Shown: positions 43,809 through 56,100 of the stretch, piece after piece
Position numbering within the stretch: position 1 is the first letter of the stretch
Layout: the number at the start of each line of letters is the position of its first letter
NCBI GenBank assembly: GCA_029339195.1
Contig: JAPTJF010000261.1
Span: 1 to 64,000 of the forward strand
Source: Micractinium sp. NFX-FRZ
Lineage: Eukaryota; Chlorophyta; Trebouxiophyceae; Chlorellales; Chlorellaceae
Direction: 5' to 3'
DNA: 64,000 nucleotides
Notes under the pieces: model-generated
The model's database searches: none
Seen by the model: only the letters and a program-made list of their open reading frames with translations
What the model was told of the DNA's origin: nothing
Translations under genes and position numbers: made by a program

Positions 43809-44761
43809 ATGCTTGGCCAGGCTGTAACCGCGTCCGCCCTGTTTGCAAGTCGCGGGGCGGCCGGGGCGGCACCCCCACTGGCGCAGGGCCCTCAACCGTC
43901 GCCTCGGTCACGCCTAAACCGGCTTAGAGGAGCGACGAGCGCTGCATCAATAGCGGAGGGGCAGCAGGCAGGCGAGGTAGCACCGGGCGAGCGGCAGGCG
44001 TGGCACCCTGACGGTGCCGAGGCGGCAAGCAGCAGCATCAGCCAGACGCTTGCCGCGCTGGATAGCCTGCTGGGAGTAGAGGAGGCACCAAAGAGCAAAG
44101 TATTTCCAGCTGAGGACGCGCCGCGTCCGGCTGTCCCCCAGGCAACGGCGGCACCTCCGCCGGCACAAGACCGCCCCGCTGCCGCACCGGTGAGTTGCTG
44201 CCATGCCTTCCATGTGTGCAGGGCCTGGGCATGTTAGGGGCGGCTTGTGCATACACACCCCGTACCGATCGATTCTCGCCCTCAGCTGTGTGGTCTGTGC
44301 CTGCACCCTGCGCGTGTGCCTGCTCATCTCGGCTGAGCGGGCGAGCTGGCGGGCAGGCTGGGGGGCTGGCTGGGTTCCCCCCTGGCATGCCTCTGCTGCC
44401 GGCCCCTGCGGCCCCCCAAGCTGATGCTTGTTTGTGACATCACCAGTCCTTCTCAACCCACCCCACCTTCCTCACACCTCACCCCACACACCGTCACCAC
44501 GTGCCGCAGGCGGAGCCCGAGCAGCCGCTGACGCTCGGCGAGGCGCTGCTGCTGTCAGCGGCTGCCGGCATGGCGGCCGGCCTGCTCTATGTGCCGCTCT
44601 GGTTCTGGCTGGAAGGCTGGCAGCCAGACGACTTTAGCCAGCTGGAGGCGGGCAACTGCGTGTACAAGGAGCGGCCAAACAGAAAGTATGCGGTGTGCCC
44701 CAAGGTGTATGATGAGGCCGGGATGTGGGACATTGAGAGCGCGCGCGGCACGCCCTCGTGA
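43809..44761 (+). CDS. Predicted organelle-targeted membrane protein, unknown function
   Basis: Two exons: 43809-44189 and 44510-44761; 210 residues, phase 0. The N-terminus (MLGQAVTASALFASRGAAGA) is rich in Ala, Ser and Arg with no acids, as in chloroplast or mitochondrial transit peptides. The middle is disordered. Exon 2 carries one hydrophobic segment (LGEALLLSAAAGMAAGLLYV) followed by PLWFWLEGW and a charged domain (NCVYKERPNRKYAVCPKVYD). It probably has one transmembrane helix. Conserved-looking residues are in exon 2 only. I recognise no family. Confidence 0.72.
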
Positions 44762-45320
44762 GACCTGTGCAGGTTTGTGCCATACTCTGTTGCCAGGAGG
44801 CAGCTAATGGACTCTGTAAGCACCCTTCTCAGTGACGTGGTGGCGGGAGATACCTGACGATGCAGGATGGGGGCTGTGAAGGCAGCACGAGGACAGGGAG
44901 CTGCGGGGTTGCTGCACCCAGGCTGCACCTAGTGCCGCTTCCATCTGTTCAGTGACAGGGCGGAGGTGAACGGCCTTGCTCGCTGGCTGGCTGGAGGACT
45001 GAGGGCCTGCACAGTGGTTTGCTAATGCTGAAATGAGGGCATGTGCAAGGAAGTACTGTTGCTGCAAGCAACTGGGCATGCCCAAGCGCAGCCAGGGCGC
45101 CGACAGCTGGCGCGTGGGTGGGCGGGCAGCAAGCAGCGGCTGGCCTGCAGTGCCCAGTCCAGGGCCTCTGTCCTGAGCGCAGCGATTGGCCCAGTGGGTT
45201 GCAACTGTAAAGCCATTCCATTGCTGCGATGCGAGTCTGCGCTCAGTCCTAGCTGGCAGGGTTTCAATTCATGCCAGCTGCGGTCCCGGCGCATTCTACC
45301 CTTGCCATCTCCTTCACGAC
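44762..45320. other. Intergenic region before the CUE-domain gene
   Basis: 559 bp between two plus-strand genes. TGTAA lies at 44815 near the left end. The rest holds shadow ORFs only. Confidence 0.55.
44815..44819 (+). terminator. Poly(A) signal TGTAA (membrane protein gene)
   Basis: TGTAA 54 bp after the stop at 44761. Confidence 0.65.
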
Positions 45321-47336
45321 ATGGCATCAAGCTCTGCTGCGGTGCAGACAGGCATAGAAGCGCTGCTAACAGCGGTGTGCCCCGACCTGCCAGACGCGGA
45401 CGTGCGGGATTTCCTTGCGGCGGGCCTGGCGGAGGATGATGACCTAGATGTGGACGACGTGATGTAAGTCTGCACCCGCGGGGCAGCGGGCTCAAGCCGC
45501 CGCGCCGCCTGCCTGCCGCCACTGCCGCCACCGCTTGCGCCGCCTCCCATCCTGCCACCCTGCAGAGACTCTCTGGCGGGATTCTCCCCCAGCTTTGGCA
45601 GCCTGCCACCCGCGAAGCAGCGGCAGCTAGTGGAGGGCTTGCTGCAGCGCGTGGCGGCCGTAAAGGCCGAGGCCCAGCCGCAGCCCACAGCGGCAGCAGC
45701 CGGGGCAGCACCCACCAACGCTCTGGCAGCAGTGGTGGCGCAGACGCTGTCCCGCCTAGGAAACCTTTCTGTGGGCGGCAGCAGCGCAAGCGGGGGCCCA
45801 GCCAGCACGTGCAGCAGCGACGATGACGGCGAGCATGCTGGGGCGCCAGAGCAGCAGGCCGCGCTGTGCATGCTGCGTGAGCTGTGCGCGCTGCCAGCGG
45901 CCAGCGATGCATTCCTGGCGCACCTGCTGACGTCCAAGGGCGGCGGAGACATGGAGGTGAGGGGCTGGTGTGTGGTGCAGGAGCGGGAACAGTGAGGGGG
46001 CGATGTTACAGAGTGTCAGTACGGGCAAGAAGGGCGGCTGGGGAGACGGCGGGGCAGATGCCGGCAATCGTCAAGTGCAGGCAGCATGCCCCGTCTGCCT
46101 GCTCGCATCGTGGCCCGACCCCTGCTGTTCAGTACTGCCCTGCACGGCTTCCCGCAGCCTGAGCTCCACTACACACTTCCCTCCGCACCCTGACCCCACA
46201 GGCGGCAGCCACCTGGATGCTAGAATGCCCCGACCTGGCGGCAGCGCAGGCGGCGTGGCAGACGGCGCGGCAGCGGCGGCGGGAGGAGCGGCAGCGCGCG
46301 GCAGCGGAGCGGGAGGCGGCCAGGAAGCAGATCGTGAGCCGGTTCCACTTGCAGGTGAGAGGTGCTCAGACTGTAAGACAGTGACGGTGTCGTTGCTGCG
46401 CTTGTTTGCTCACAGGTTGCGTGTGGGCGGAGCAGGCTGGGTGGGCAGAGCAGGCGAGGTTGAGATAGTGAGGTAGTGACAGTGCCGTTGCTGCGCTTGT
46501 TTGAGTAGTGGTAGGCATTCAGGTGCATGTTCGCGGGGCAGGCTGGGTGGGCAGAGCAGGCGGGCAGGCCAGGTGGGCAGCACAGCAGGCAGGACAGGCA
46601 CGTGGGCAGCACATCTAGGCAGCGCTGGCAGGGAGGCACAGCAGGCGGAAGGCAGCAGGCAGACGGGCACTGTTGTTGGCAGCCGCGCAGCCAATGTGGC
46701 GGCAGATGCAGCTCGGTGGTGCGCTGTGCTGCCGCCGTGGCGTTTGCAGATATCAACTGTTGCTGTTGTGCGGTTGCTGTTGCATTTCCGCCCTGTGAAC
46801 TCAGTGGGAGGCCCACAGCACCCTGCTCTGTACTGTTACGTGTTGGCAGCCCCTCCCCTGCCCCGCCCTGCCCTGCTTGCCCCGCAGGCGGTGCCCGAAG
46901 GCAGCAGCAGCGGCAAGGGCAAGCCTGCTACCATCAAGGCTTGGGGGGCAGACGGCAAGGGCAAGGGGAGCAGCAGCAGCGAGGCCAAAGTGCGGTTCCG
47001 GGAGGGGCAGGTGGCGACGAGGGCTGGCCAAAAATATGTGGTAGAGAGAGTGGTGAGTTTCGCCAGAGTGGGCGAGTTGTGTTGGGGTGGGATGCACAGG
47101 GCAGGCAGCCTGCATGGGAGTGGCTGTACTAGCTGCACGCCAACGTTGCCTGCCTCACTGCCTGGCTCGGACAGCTTCCAGCTGCAAGCGTCAGCAGCTG
47201 CCTGCCTGCGTGCCCGGACGCATTGCGTGCCCACCCTGCATGCTGCCCCCCACCCATGCTGCAGGGCGAGGAGTGGGACGGCGGCAGTCGCGGTAAAGTG
47301 TATACCAAAGGAAAGCGAGGCAAGGGCTTTGTGTGA
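45321..47336 (+). CDS. CUE-domain protein (CUEDC2-like)
   Basis: Five exons: 45321-45463, 45566-45956, 46202-46354, 46888-47052, 47265-47336; 307 residues, all phases consistent. Residues about 8-48 (GIEALLTAVCPDLPDADVRD, then FLAAGLAEDDDLDVDDVI) resemble the helical N-terminal region of CUEDC2-type ubiquitin-binding proteins. Residues about 150-230 contain a leucine/alanine helix and a CUE-like stretch (ATWMLECPDLAAAQAAWQ), then a basic coiled helix (ARQRRREERQRAAAEREAAR). The C-terminus KVRFREGQVATRAGQKYVVE followed by KVYTKGKRGKGFV matches the conserved end of the family. It likely binds mono-ubiquitin; the pathway cannot be told from sequence. Confidence 0.72.
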
Positions 47337-47444
47337 GCCCAGGCAGGCAGCAGTGACCGCGTGCCGCTGTGGTGCAGCAGTGCCTCCTGGCCTTCTCTGC
47401 CTCTCTGCCTTCCGGAGCTCCCGTGAGCACTGTGCCTACCATCT

Positions 47445-47449
47445 TGTAA
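47445..47449 (+). terminator. Poly(A) signal TGTAA (CUE-domain gene)
   Basis: TGTAA 109 bp after the stop at 47336. Confidence 0.65.
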
Positions 47450-47591
47450 TGCTTGGCGCAAGGAAGTCGAGTGCTACCCCAAAGTTCAGCAAGGGGGTCG
47501 CTCCCTCCCGCCAGGGCGCCGCTGTGTGCACCCTGGGCTCCGGGCCTTCCTGGCGTGCACGCCATGTTTGTTTGCACATGTGCAAAGGGGC

Positions 47592-47596
47592 TTACA
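47592..47596 (-). terminator. Poly(A) signal TGTAA, minus strand (metaxin gene)
   Basis: TTACA on the plus strand, 140 bp after the stop at 47736. Confidence 0.65.
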
Positions 47597-47735
47597 AGAC
47601 GGGCGGGCGGCGATGGGGCGCTCGCAAGGCGGGCCCAGTATGGAACCCGGCACGCTTGCGCAAAGCATGCACCCCGCAGCCTCCGCCCCACCTCCTCGTT
47701 CAGCACGCTTTGTTGACGCTCGCTCCTCGCTCCGC

Positions 47736-49944
47736 TCACTCCTCCTCCTCCTCCTCCTCAAACTCAAACCCCGCCAGCTGCTCCAGCTGGATGTACTGCC
47801 CGCTGAGGAAGATGTACGCAGCAATGGCGGCGCCCGCGCACAGCAGCCAGCGCCGCCCCTTGCGCTGCAGCTCGCTCTCCTTCTCGCTGCGCGCCTTGGA
47901 GTACCTGGGGAGGGAGGGGGGCAATGGAAGAGGGGAGGGGGGAGCGGTTGGATCCATGCAGGCTGAACAAGAGTCAGTGAAGCGAAATCAGCTGCAGCTT
48001 GCTCGGGGCCTGGGAGTGCGTGCCGACGAGGATGGCAACAGAGTGGTAGGTTGCTTGCAGTGGGGGCCGGCCCCCAAAGCAGAATGCATAGGTGCACACC
48101 TGTGCTGGCTTCCTGCAAGCATTAGGCCAGCTTTCCAGAGAGAGCACGGTGCCAGGCGCCTCGCCCCTGGCCCAGCTGCAACCCCCACCACGGGCCCTGC
48201 CCTCCCTCTAACTCACTTGTCGTCTGCGGCGCCAGCGGTCGACCAGGCTGACCAGTCGAGGTGCGCATCAGCGGCAGAGGGCGCGGGGGCCGCAAAGGCA
48301 AGCTCCGCCACCCGATCCACGTAGGCGCTCAGGGAGCGGTGCCCCTCCAGCTTCTGAGCAAGCGCCGGGTGCACCACCGGAGCGGATCGCAGGTAGGCCA
48401 GGCAGGCATACAGCTGCGCGTCTAGGCTGCTGGGCTGCGAGCCGAAGAAAAAGTCTGTGCTGCCGCTGCTGCCGCTGCTGCCGCCGCTGCCGCTGCTGGG
48501 GTGCCCGCTGCCCAGCCGGAGCGCCAGCGCATCCAGCGCTTCCGCTGCCCCCTGGTACACCGCTGCAGCGGTTGTACCGTCAAAGTGCTGCGCCACCGCC
48601 TTGCGCTGCCCGCGTGGCACAAACTGGGACAGGGGGAAGGGCAGGCCGGCGCCAAAGGCGGGGCGCGTGTGCGTGGCGAACGCGTCGGCCTCGCACCACG
48701 TGCTGTACACCAGCGCTGGCTGCAGCTTGGCCTCGACTAGTGCTGAAAAAGCGGCTGCCTCGGCCTTCTGGGAGGCAGTCAGCGAGCGGTCCAGGTCCAC
48801 CACCTGACCACAGCAGGCAGGGCAGGGGTGGGGCAGGGGCGGGGCAGGCACGGCAGGGGTGGGGAGGGTAGGGGAGGGGGAGAGGAAAGGATGTGGAGCT
48901 GCCATGACCACAGCAGGCAGGGCAGGGGTGGGGATGAAACGTGAGGGAGCGGTGGGAGGATGGCATTGCTGCCACGATGCAAGCCCTGTGGCATGCAGCT
49001 TGTCTGCTGGCAGCGCAGCCAACGGGGCTGCATAGAGCGCAGCAGCAATAGCAGCGATGCAGCCTTGCTCACCTTGCGTTTCAAGTACTCGATCATCACC
49101 CGGGCAGCAGCGAACTCTGCGAGGGGCGCTGCCGCCGCTGCTGCCGCGCCCTCTGCGCCCACCTGCACACACTCGCACGGGTGCAGCGACAGGGCAGGTG
49201 AGCAGGGAGGCATGCTGGCTGGCCAAAAGCAGCACGCTGGCAGGCAGGCGGGCGGAAGGTAGAAGGGCAGGTGGTGCCCAGGAGCACAGAGGGCCCAAGC
49301 CGATGTTAAGTGGTGCGTGTGCGGGCGGCAGGAGATGTCCAGTGCAGGCATGACATGCAGCAAACACCTGCCGGCCAGGACACTGCAAGCAAGTGTGGCA
49401 GCTCCTCAGATGCAGTAGTGCACAGCACCCACGCGCTCACTCCGGCCAGCCCTGCAGCCCGCCCTGCTCCATACCCACCAGATCGGTGCTGGTGTCCAGC
49501 GCCGGCACCTGGCCCGTGGGGCAGGCGCTGGGCGCGCTGCAGTCGTGAACAGCAAACCGCACCTTGCCCAGCCGCAGATAGGCCTGCAAGCACCGGATTA
49601 GTTAGGTGTGCCAGCCTGATTGAATGTGCGAGTGGCAGAGAACGCAGGTGTGCTTGGTGGTGGGGCGGCGGCAGCGGCTGGGCGGCAGCGGGTGGGCCGC
49701 CGCCAGCAGACCCTGCCTCGGGCAGGTGCCCCGGCGCGCTGAGACGTGTGGTGACCAGCACGTGGACTGTGTGAGGATGCGTGGGCCCAGCAGGAGCCAG
49801 CGAGAGCGCACTGTCAATTTTCGATTTATGCGGGCAGCCGTCGTGTCTCACCTCGACCTGCAGGCAAGCCACGCTCAGAGAGGGCAGGCCCCAGGCGGGC
49901 GCTAGCTTGTACAAGACAACGTAGGGAGCGGGAGCCTCCGCCAT
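47736..49944 (-). CDS. Metaxin, mitochondrial outer membrane import/assembly protein
   Basis: Metaxins cooperate with Sam50 in inserting beta-barrel proteins. Exons in transcript order: 49944-49852, 49583-49479, 49162-49073, 48803-48217, 47904-47736; 347 residues. The N-terminal GST-like half begins YVVLYKLAPAWGLPSLSVAC with AYLRLGKVRF and VPALDTSTDLV. The long fourth exon holds the GST C-like helices, with PALVYSTWCEADAF, AAEALDALALRLG, FFFGSQPSSLDAQLYACLAY (the most diagnostic metaxin segment) and LEGHRSLSAYVDRV. The C-terminus has a basic patch, one transmembrane anchor (WLLCAGAAIAAYIFLSG, 311-327) and an acidic tail of consecutive Glu, like plant metaxin. It is a tail-anchored architecture. 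Confidence 0.87.
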
Positions 49945-50170
49945 GCTGCTTTCGGTGCGCAAATGCCTGTACGCTCGCTGATCGGATGCCAACCAATTGT
50001 CCTGGATTGAAAGCCGGCAGCTTGGGGTTGCTCAAAGTCGGAGAGAGGACAGGCTGGCAAAGACTTCTGGCGCTGGCTTTGGCGCCACGCCATCTGGGTC
50101 CTGCCCGTGTCTATTTTCACACAAGGTGGTTTGCAGCAGCGTTTCCCTCAGATTGGGGCAGGGTTGCGCT
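49945..50170. promoter_or_regulatory. Divergent promoter region metaxin/DPE2
   Basis: Only 226 bp separate the two start codons on opposite strands, so both promoters and 5' UTRs share this space. No defined element was recognised. Confidence 0.6.
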
Positions 50171-53100
50171 ATGTCGCTGCTCAGCGACCGCAAGCTGCTG
50201 CTGCACTTTCGCACCTCCTACTTTACACAGGTCGGTGAACCGTTTGTGACACCGTGAAATAGATGACCATTGTTTCATGTGCTGCCAAGGGCGGGATCGC
50301 GCCCCCAAGCGATCTCCCCCTCCCTTTCGGCCTGCCCCTGCCCTGCAGTGGGGCGAGCACGTGGCGGTGTGCGGCGAGGGGCCGCTGTTCGGCAACTGGG
50401 ATGTGAAGAAGTGAGCGCCCTGGTGGCGGCGGCAGAACCCTGCCGCCGCTGCCGCCAGTGCCGCTGGCGGCACGAGTGCAGCAGTTCTTACCTGTTCAGA
50501 ACTGCTGCCTGCTGCCCCTAATCGATGCTGCAGCAGGCTGCTTGTAGCCAAGCTGCCTGGCGAGCAGCATAGGCGCATGCATGCTGCGCCCCCGCCAGAA
50601 TGCCCGCAGCAGTGCCCGCTGCTTCCCTCCCCACCTGCCGCACCCTCCACCCTGCACCCCGCCTCCCTGGCACACCCTCCTGCCCGCCTGGCTTGCAGGG
50701 CGCATTGGCTGAGCTGCCGGCACCTGGGGGAGGAGCTGCTGTGGGAGGGGCTGGTGCCCATCCCTGCGGTACGGGAGTTCACGTACCGCCTGGCGGTCGT
50801 CAACGAGGCATTTGAGGTGCTCAAGTGGGCCAGCGAGCGGCACACAGTGGTGCTGCCTGAGGGCCTGGAGGATGGAGCCATTGGTGAGTTGCAGAACGGG
50901 GGCTGGGAGAAAGGGCGTGAGGGATGCTAAAGGGGTGAGCAAGCCGCACATGGGGGTGACGCCTGATGGCCTGGAGGACGGGGCGGTCGGTGGGCAGCAG
51001 GAAGCGTTTCAGCAAGGGCAAGTGAGGTGCTTGGAGTGGGCCAGCAGCGGTGCTCCCTGGAGGGGTGGTCAGGGCTACCCTGCTTGCGTGAGGGATCGTT
51101 GGGGCTGGTCAGGGGGCGAATGGTGGGGGTGAGCATGCGCCCTTCTCCCCCACCGCTGAGCCCTTCATTCCACAAGCCAGTGCGTGTCCCCGCTTTCGTC
51201 TGCAGTGGACGTTGATGAGGCATGGACTGACGAGGGGCACCCCTCGCTGGTGCTTGCCCGCTCCGCGTTTGCGCGCGTGGTGTGGCGCAACCGCAGCACG
51301 GCCGGCGACGGCCGCGTGCTGCGCCTGCAGCCGGTGCCCAACGAAGTGGTGGTCCGCTTCCAAGTGCAGTGAGTGCTGCTGACGTTGTGTGCCTTGTTCC
51401 ATGCATATGCTCTCGTGGTGTGCTGCTGCCCAGCGGGGGCTTGCTGGTACAAGCCGTGGCCGCTTCAAAGTGTGGCAAGTCGCTTTGTCCACCCTGTCAT
51501 GCTTTGCATGAAGTGCAGCAAGAGCCAATCTGTGCTGATCCCTGCATGACGGAGGATGGCAGTGGAGCTTCGGCTCCGTTGTATTCTGCTGTTCCCCTGC
51601 CAATCCTGAGTGCCAAGCCTACTTTCCTCTCCGCCCCGCCCTGCCCCTTCCTCGTATGCAGCGACGGCGAGCTAAAGGAGGGGGAGGCGGTGTGCATACT
51701 AGGAGGGGCGGCCCAGCTTGGCAACTGGCAGCTGCAGGTGCGGCGGCCACGCCCGGACACGACCGCCTGCTAGGGGCGCACCTGGCCTGGCCTGGCCTGT
51801 CCTGTTCACAATTGTGCAAAACCTGCTACACCACAGAGCCGATTTGCTGCTGTGCTTGCTGCTCACAGAACGGCGTGCTGTGGACGTCCGCGGCGTGACC
51901 AGACTGCCGCTGCCTCACTGCTGCTGGGGGTGCCGCCTGCCGCCCTTTTGGCACGGCTGCAGCCAGCACTGGCGACACGAGCCCGCCCACCGCTGTGGCC
52001 TTATGTGCCTCCCCGCCTCCCTGCCACGTCACGGCCAGCTCACCGCTGCTGCTGCCCCTGTGCTTTGTCGACTGGCTGCAGGAGGTGCTGGCCATGAGCC
52101 CCCTCACGCCCTCGTGCTGGGAGGCAGAGGTGCGTGGGTTTGTGGGTCATCGGGTGGTGGGGAGCTGGGGCGCTCTCATATGGCCCCGCCAGTGCAGCCG
52201 TCCACCGTGCTGCGCCTGCTGTGCTCCCCCAGTGCACGTGTGCCATTTGCTTTGCTCTGTGGGGCATACTCTGTGGGCTGCTCCCGATGGCCCAGGGGAG
52301 CATTCCCTCCGGCCGGCATCTCTTGCGCCGCCTCCGCCCTCTGCTCCGTGCGCCCTGCTGCCGCACACACACTTTGACTGGCCCTGCTGCCCTGCCATGC
52401 TGCCCTGCCACGCTGCCACGTAGGTGCGCCTCCCGCTGTCCAGCTTGCCCTGCACCTACAAGTACGGCATACGCCGTGCCGACGGCAGCCTGCATTTAGA
52501 GGCGGGAGAAAACCGCATGGTGGGGCTGGGCTGGGCGGGGTTGCGGTGGGTTTTGCTTGAATGGAGCTGCAAGCGGGATAGGGGTGGACTGCCGTGGATG
52601 GGGGCAGGGGTGGGGCGGGGCGGGACGTTCACTGGGTGGGTGACGCCCTCCTTAGCAGTCAGCGGCCGGCTGGGACTTTCGTAGACGGGCCGTCACTCGG
52701 TTGCTGCGACACAGCCATGAAGCCTTTGTGAAGGTCGGCCACAATGAACAGCCATCACTCCATAACCTTGTGCCCCGCAGGTGGCCCTGCCCGCCAACGA
52801 CGGCGCCCGCCCCCCCGTCCTGGTGGCCCGCTTTGACGGCTGCTTCCGGCGCGCGCAGCGCTGGCGCGGCGCGGGCGTGGCGGTGCCGGTGTTCAGCCTC
52901 AGAAGGTGCGCGCCATGCCGGGCTCTTGGCTGCACTATATCGCCTCCCAGCTAGTGCTCACATCGCGGGGACGGGCAAGCGTTATGGACCTCGCTCGCGC
53001 GCCCAGCCAACCCATTTCACCTATAAGGGTGGACGCTTTTCAACCATTGTTGAACCCTGCTTGCAGCGGCCAGAGCGTGGGGGCGGGTGAGTTTCTGGAC

Positions 53101-56100
53101 CTCATGCCCCTGGTGGACCTGTGCGCAGCCACCGGGTTCAGCCTCATCCAGGTGCGCTGTGCGTGCTGTGCATGCTGAGCATGCTGTGGTCGAGCTGCTT
53201 GCCGTGCTGGGCTCGCTGTGCAGTTGTGGTTCTTCCTGCGCTGGCCCCCTGCACCAGACTGTATCCCGCTGCACGTGTGTGCGTTTCACCACTGTTCTTT
53301 TAATTTTTACCTTGAACAACATCCTGGCTCCACTGTGGTCGCGGCTGTGACTGTGTTGAAAGAAATAAACTCTTCTGAGCCGCCATCCCTCGCTCCTGCC
53401 GCTGGCCACCCGCTGCCAGCAGGTGCTGCCTGTGAGCGACACCAGCGTGAGGGGCACGTGGAGGGACTCCTACCCCTACTCCTCCCTCTGCGTCTTTGCG
53501 CTGCACCCCCTCTACCTGCGCCTGCAAGCGCTCTCAGGTGGGTTGGGCGTGTGACGTTCTGGGGTGTGCGTGTGTATGGAGGCAGCGTGTTGCTCAGGCA
53601 CAGCCAATGGTTAAATCATCACCTGCCTGCCAAGCACCCACCTGAATTCTGACAGGCAGTGCCTGCCCGCACGACTTTCAAGCCGTTCTTGAAGCGGCCT
53701 GGCAACACTCTGCTGGTCCTCCTTGCTGTGGTCGTAGCAAGTCATCTCCTGTCTTCTTCCTCCCCCTACAGATCATCTGCCCGAGGACATCCAGGCTGAG
53801 ATTGAGGAGGCCCGGCAGGCGCTGGACCTGCCCGAGGGGGTGGACTACGAGCAGACCATGGAGGTGTGCGCCTGCTGCTCATTGTGCGTGCCTGCTGCTC
53901 ATTGTGTGTGCCTGCTGCTCACGGTGTGCTTCTACTGCTCACACGTAGCATGCGTGCGGCTTTGTTTTGCCTGTCCGCCGGAGATTAAGGAGCCAACCAG
54001 CGCTGAGCTGAGCTCTGGTCGGCAGGCTGGCAGGCTGGTGCGCACCCTCCCCGGCTCTCAGCACCTCCCGCCGACCCTCCCCTACTCCGCTCCCCCACCC
54101 CTGGCCTCACAAGCCAAGCTTCGCGGTTGTACACCAAGTGTCAACACCTGCAGGGGGCAGGCATACCCGCCCTGCAACCCACCCCCTGCCGCTCCCCCCG
54201 CCCCTGCCCCCCGCCCCCTTCTCCCCTTCAGCCGCAGGCCAAGCTGCGCATTGCAAAGGAAGTGTACACCTGCAGGGGCAGGGGCAACATGTCCTCTGAC
54301 CCAACCCCTGCCGCTTTTCCTCCCCCCTTCCCCTGTTCCGCCGCAGGCCAAGTTGCGCATTGCGCGGAAGGTGTACGAGCTGCAGGGGCGGGCGGATCTG
54401 GAGAGCGAGGAGTTTCGGAAGTTCAAGGAGGACGCCTGGGAGTGGCTGCAGGTGGGGCGGTGGTGGGTCTTGTCTCCCTTGCTTCCCGTTCCACAAGGCA
54501 GTGCACAGGCGCTGGGGCGGGGACCCACGCCGTCCTCCCAAATGTACGCTACACTCACTCCCCCCCATGTCGGCTAGCCTCGGTATCTGTGCACGCCCCC
54601 TCACCGCCCTCTCACAGCGTGCCCCGCCTCTTCCCTCCCTGCCTGCCCTGCAGCCCTACGCCGTGTTTTGCATGCTGCGCAAGGTGTTTGGCACGGGGGA
54701 GCACTGGCGGTGGGGCGCGCTGAGCACGCCAACGCAGGAGGTGAGCTGGCAGCGGGGCATGCACAGCAGGGCTGAGCGGGCGGGCGGGCAGGCCGGCAGG
54801 ACGGGCTTGCTGCATACTTGTGTGGCTGTGGCAAGGGCTGACCGCAGCAAACTCGAGTCGCGGTGCCAGACAGGTTAGAGCACTGCTGCACCCCTCACTC
54901 ACCTTGCACTCAAATTTCCACATCCCACATCCCACCTCTGCCGCCCCCGCAGGTGCTGGACCGCCTGTCCAGCCCCAGCCAGGACTGGCACCCCAGCCTG
55001 CTCTTCTGCTACTGGCTGCAGTTCCACCTGCACCGCCAGCTGACGCAGGCCAGCGCCTATGCCGCCTCACGCAACGTCGCTCTCAAGGGGGACCTGCCCA
55101 TTGGTGGGTGAACAAAGCATCGGTGCCTGCTGCTCTCCCCTTGTGTTCCTGCTCCTGCCTTCCTTCTGCTCCTTCTTCTGTCCTGATCCTGCTTTCGGTC
55201 CGCTCCTTCTTTCGTTCTGTGGCTTCTGCTGCGTTTCGTCCGTTCCGGTGTGTGGGTGCGGCGGCCGGCCAGGCCAGAGCCAATACTGGCGCTGCTTTGT
55301 ATGTTTGTGCCACAGCTTCTGCCTCACAGGACTGTGCTCATTTCTGGCTGGCCTGCCCCCTCTGCAGGCGTGGACAAGTGCAGCGTGGACACGTGGCTCG
55401 GCCCCAAGCTCTTCCGAATGAATGTTGGCACCGGTGAGCGCTTGTGCTGTGTGTGGGGGGCTTGGTGATGCTGGCACCACCTGTACCATGGGTCGGCGTG
55501 GAGACAACCTGGGGGGAGGCGCTAGCTTGTCAACTTCTCCTGCGCTCTGCACGGGGAGGCGCAAGGCATGTGTCTACCGGGGTCAGATCGAGCAGGCGCG
55601 CTGCCAGATTTGTTCGGGCCCCAACAGCCATACCTGGATTTTCGATGGGGCCAACCGTCCTCAAAACTGATTTTGTGTTGTGCAGGCGCCCCTCCCAATC
55701 ACTTTGACCCCTCCAGCCAGACCTGGGTCTCCTGAATAATCCAACCATCTCTTCAATTGCTTACTGTTTACCTTGTGGTGCGCTGTGCAGGCGCCCCCCC
55801 CGACTACTTTGACCCCAACGGCCAGAACTGGGGCTTCCCCACCTACAACTGGGAGGAGATGGCGCAGGATGGCTACCTCTGGTGGCGCCGGCGCCTGGCG
55901 CACATGGCACAGTGAGTGTGCATGTGGTGTGCCTGCCAGCGTGGGTTTCGTGCAAGGGAAAAGGGGGCAGGGAGGGGGGCACCGCCTCATGGCACTGCTC
56001 CTGCTGCGCCGCCCCCTTCAGTGCGCTCCTGCGTGCGCTCATTGCCGACTGCCGACTGCGTGTAGTACTGGACGGATATCATGTGTGCCAGCCCTGTGCC

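Larger units (their letters stand above)
47337..47735. other. Convergent intergenic region CUE protein/metaxin
   Basis: 399 bp between opposed stop codons. TGTAA (plus) is at 47445 and TTACA (minus signal) at 47592, so the two 3' UTRs need not overlap. Confidence 0.65.

Noticed and set aside
46501..48324. A 607-codon plus-strand ORF crossing the CUE gene end and the metaxin gene
   Set aside because: It is a GC-driven shadow. It overlaps well-supported exons on both strands in other frames and has no recognisable protein content outside the CUE exon.
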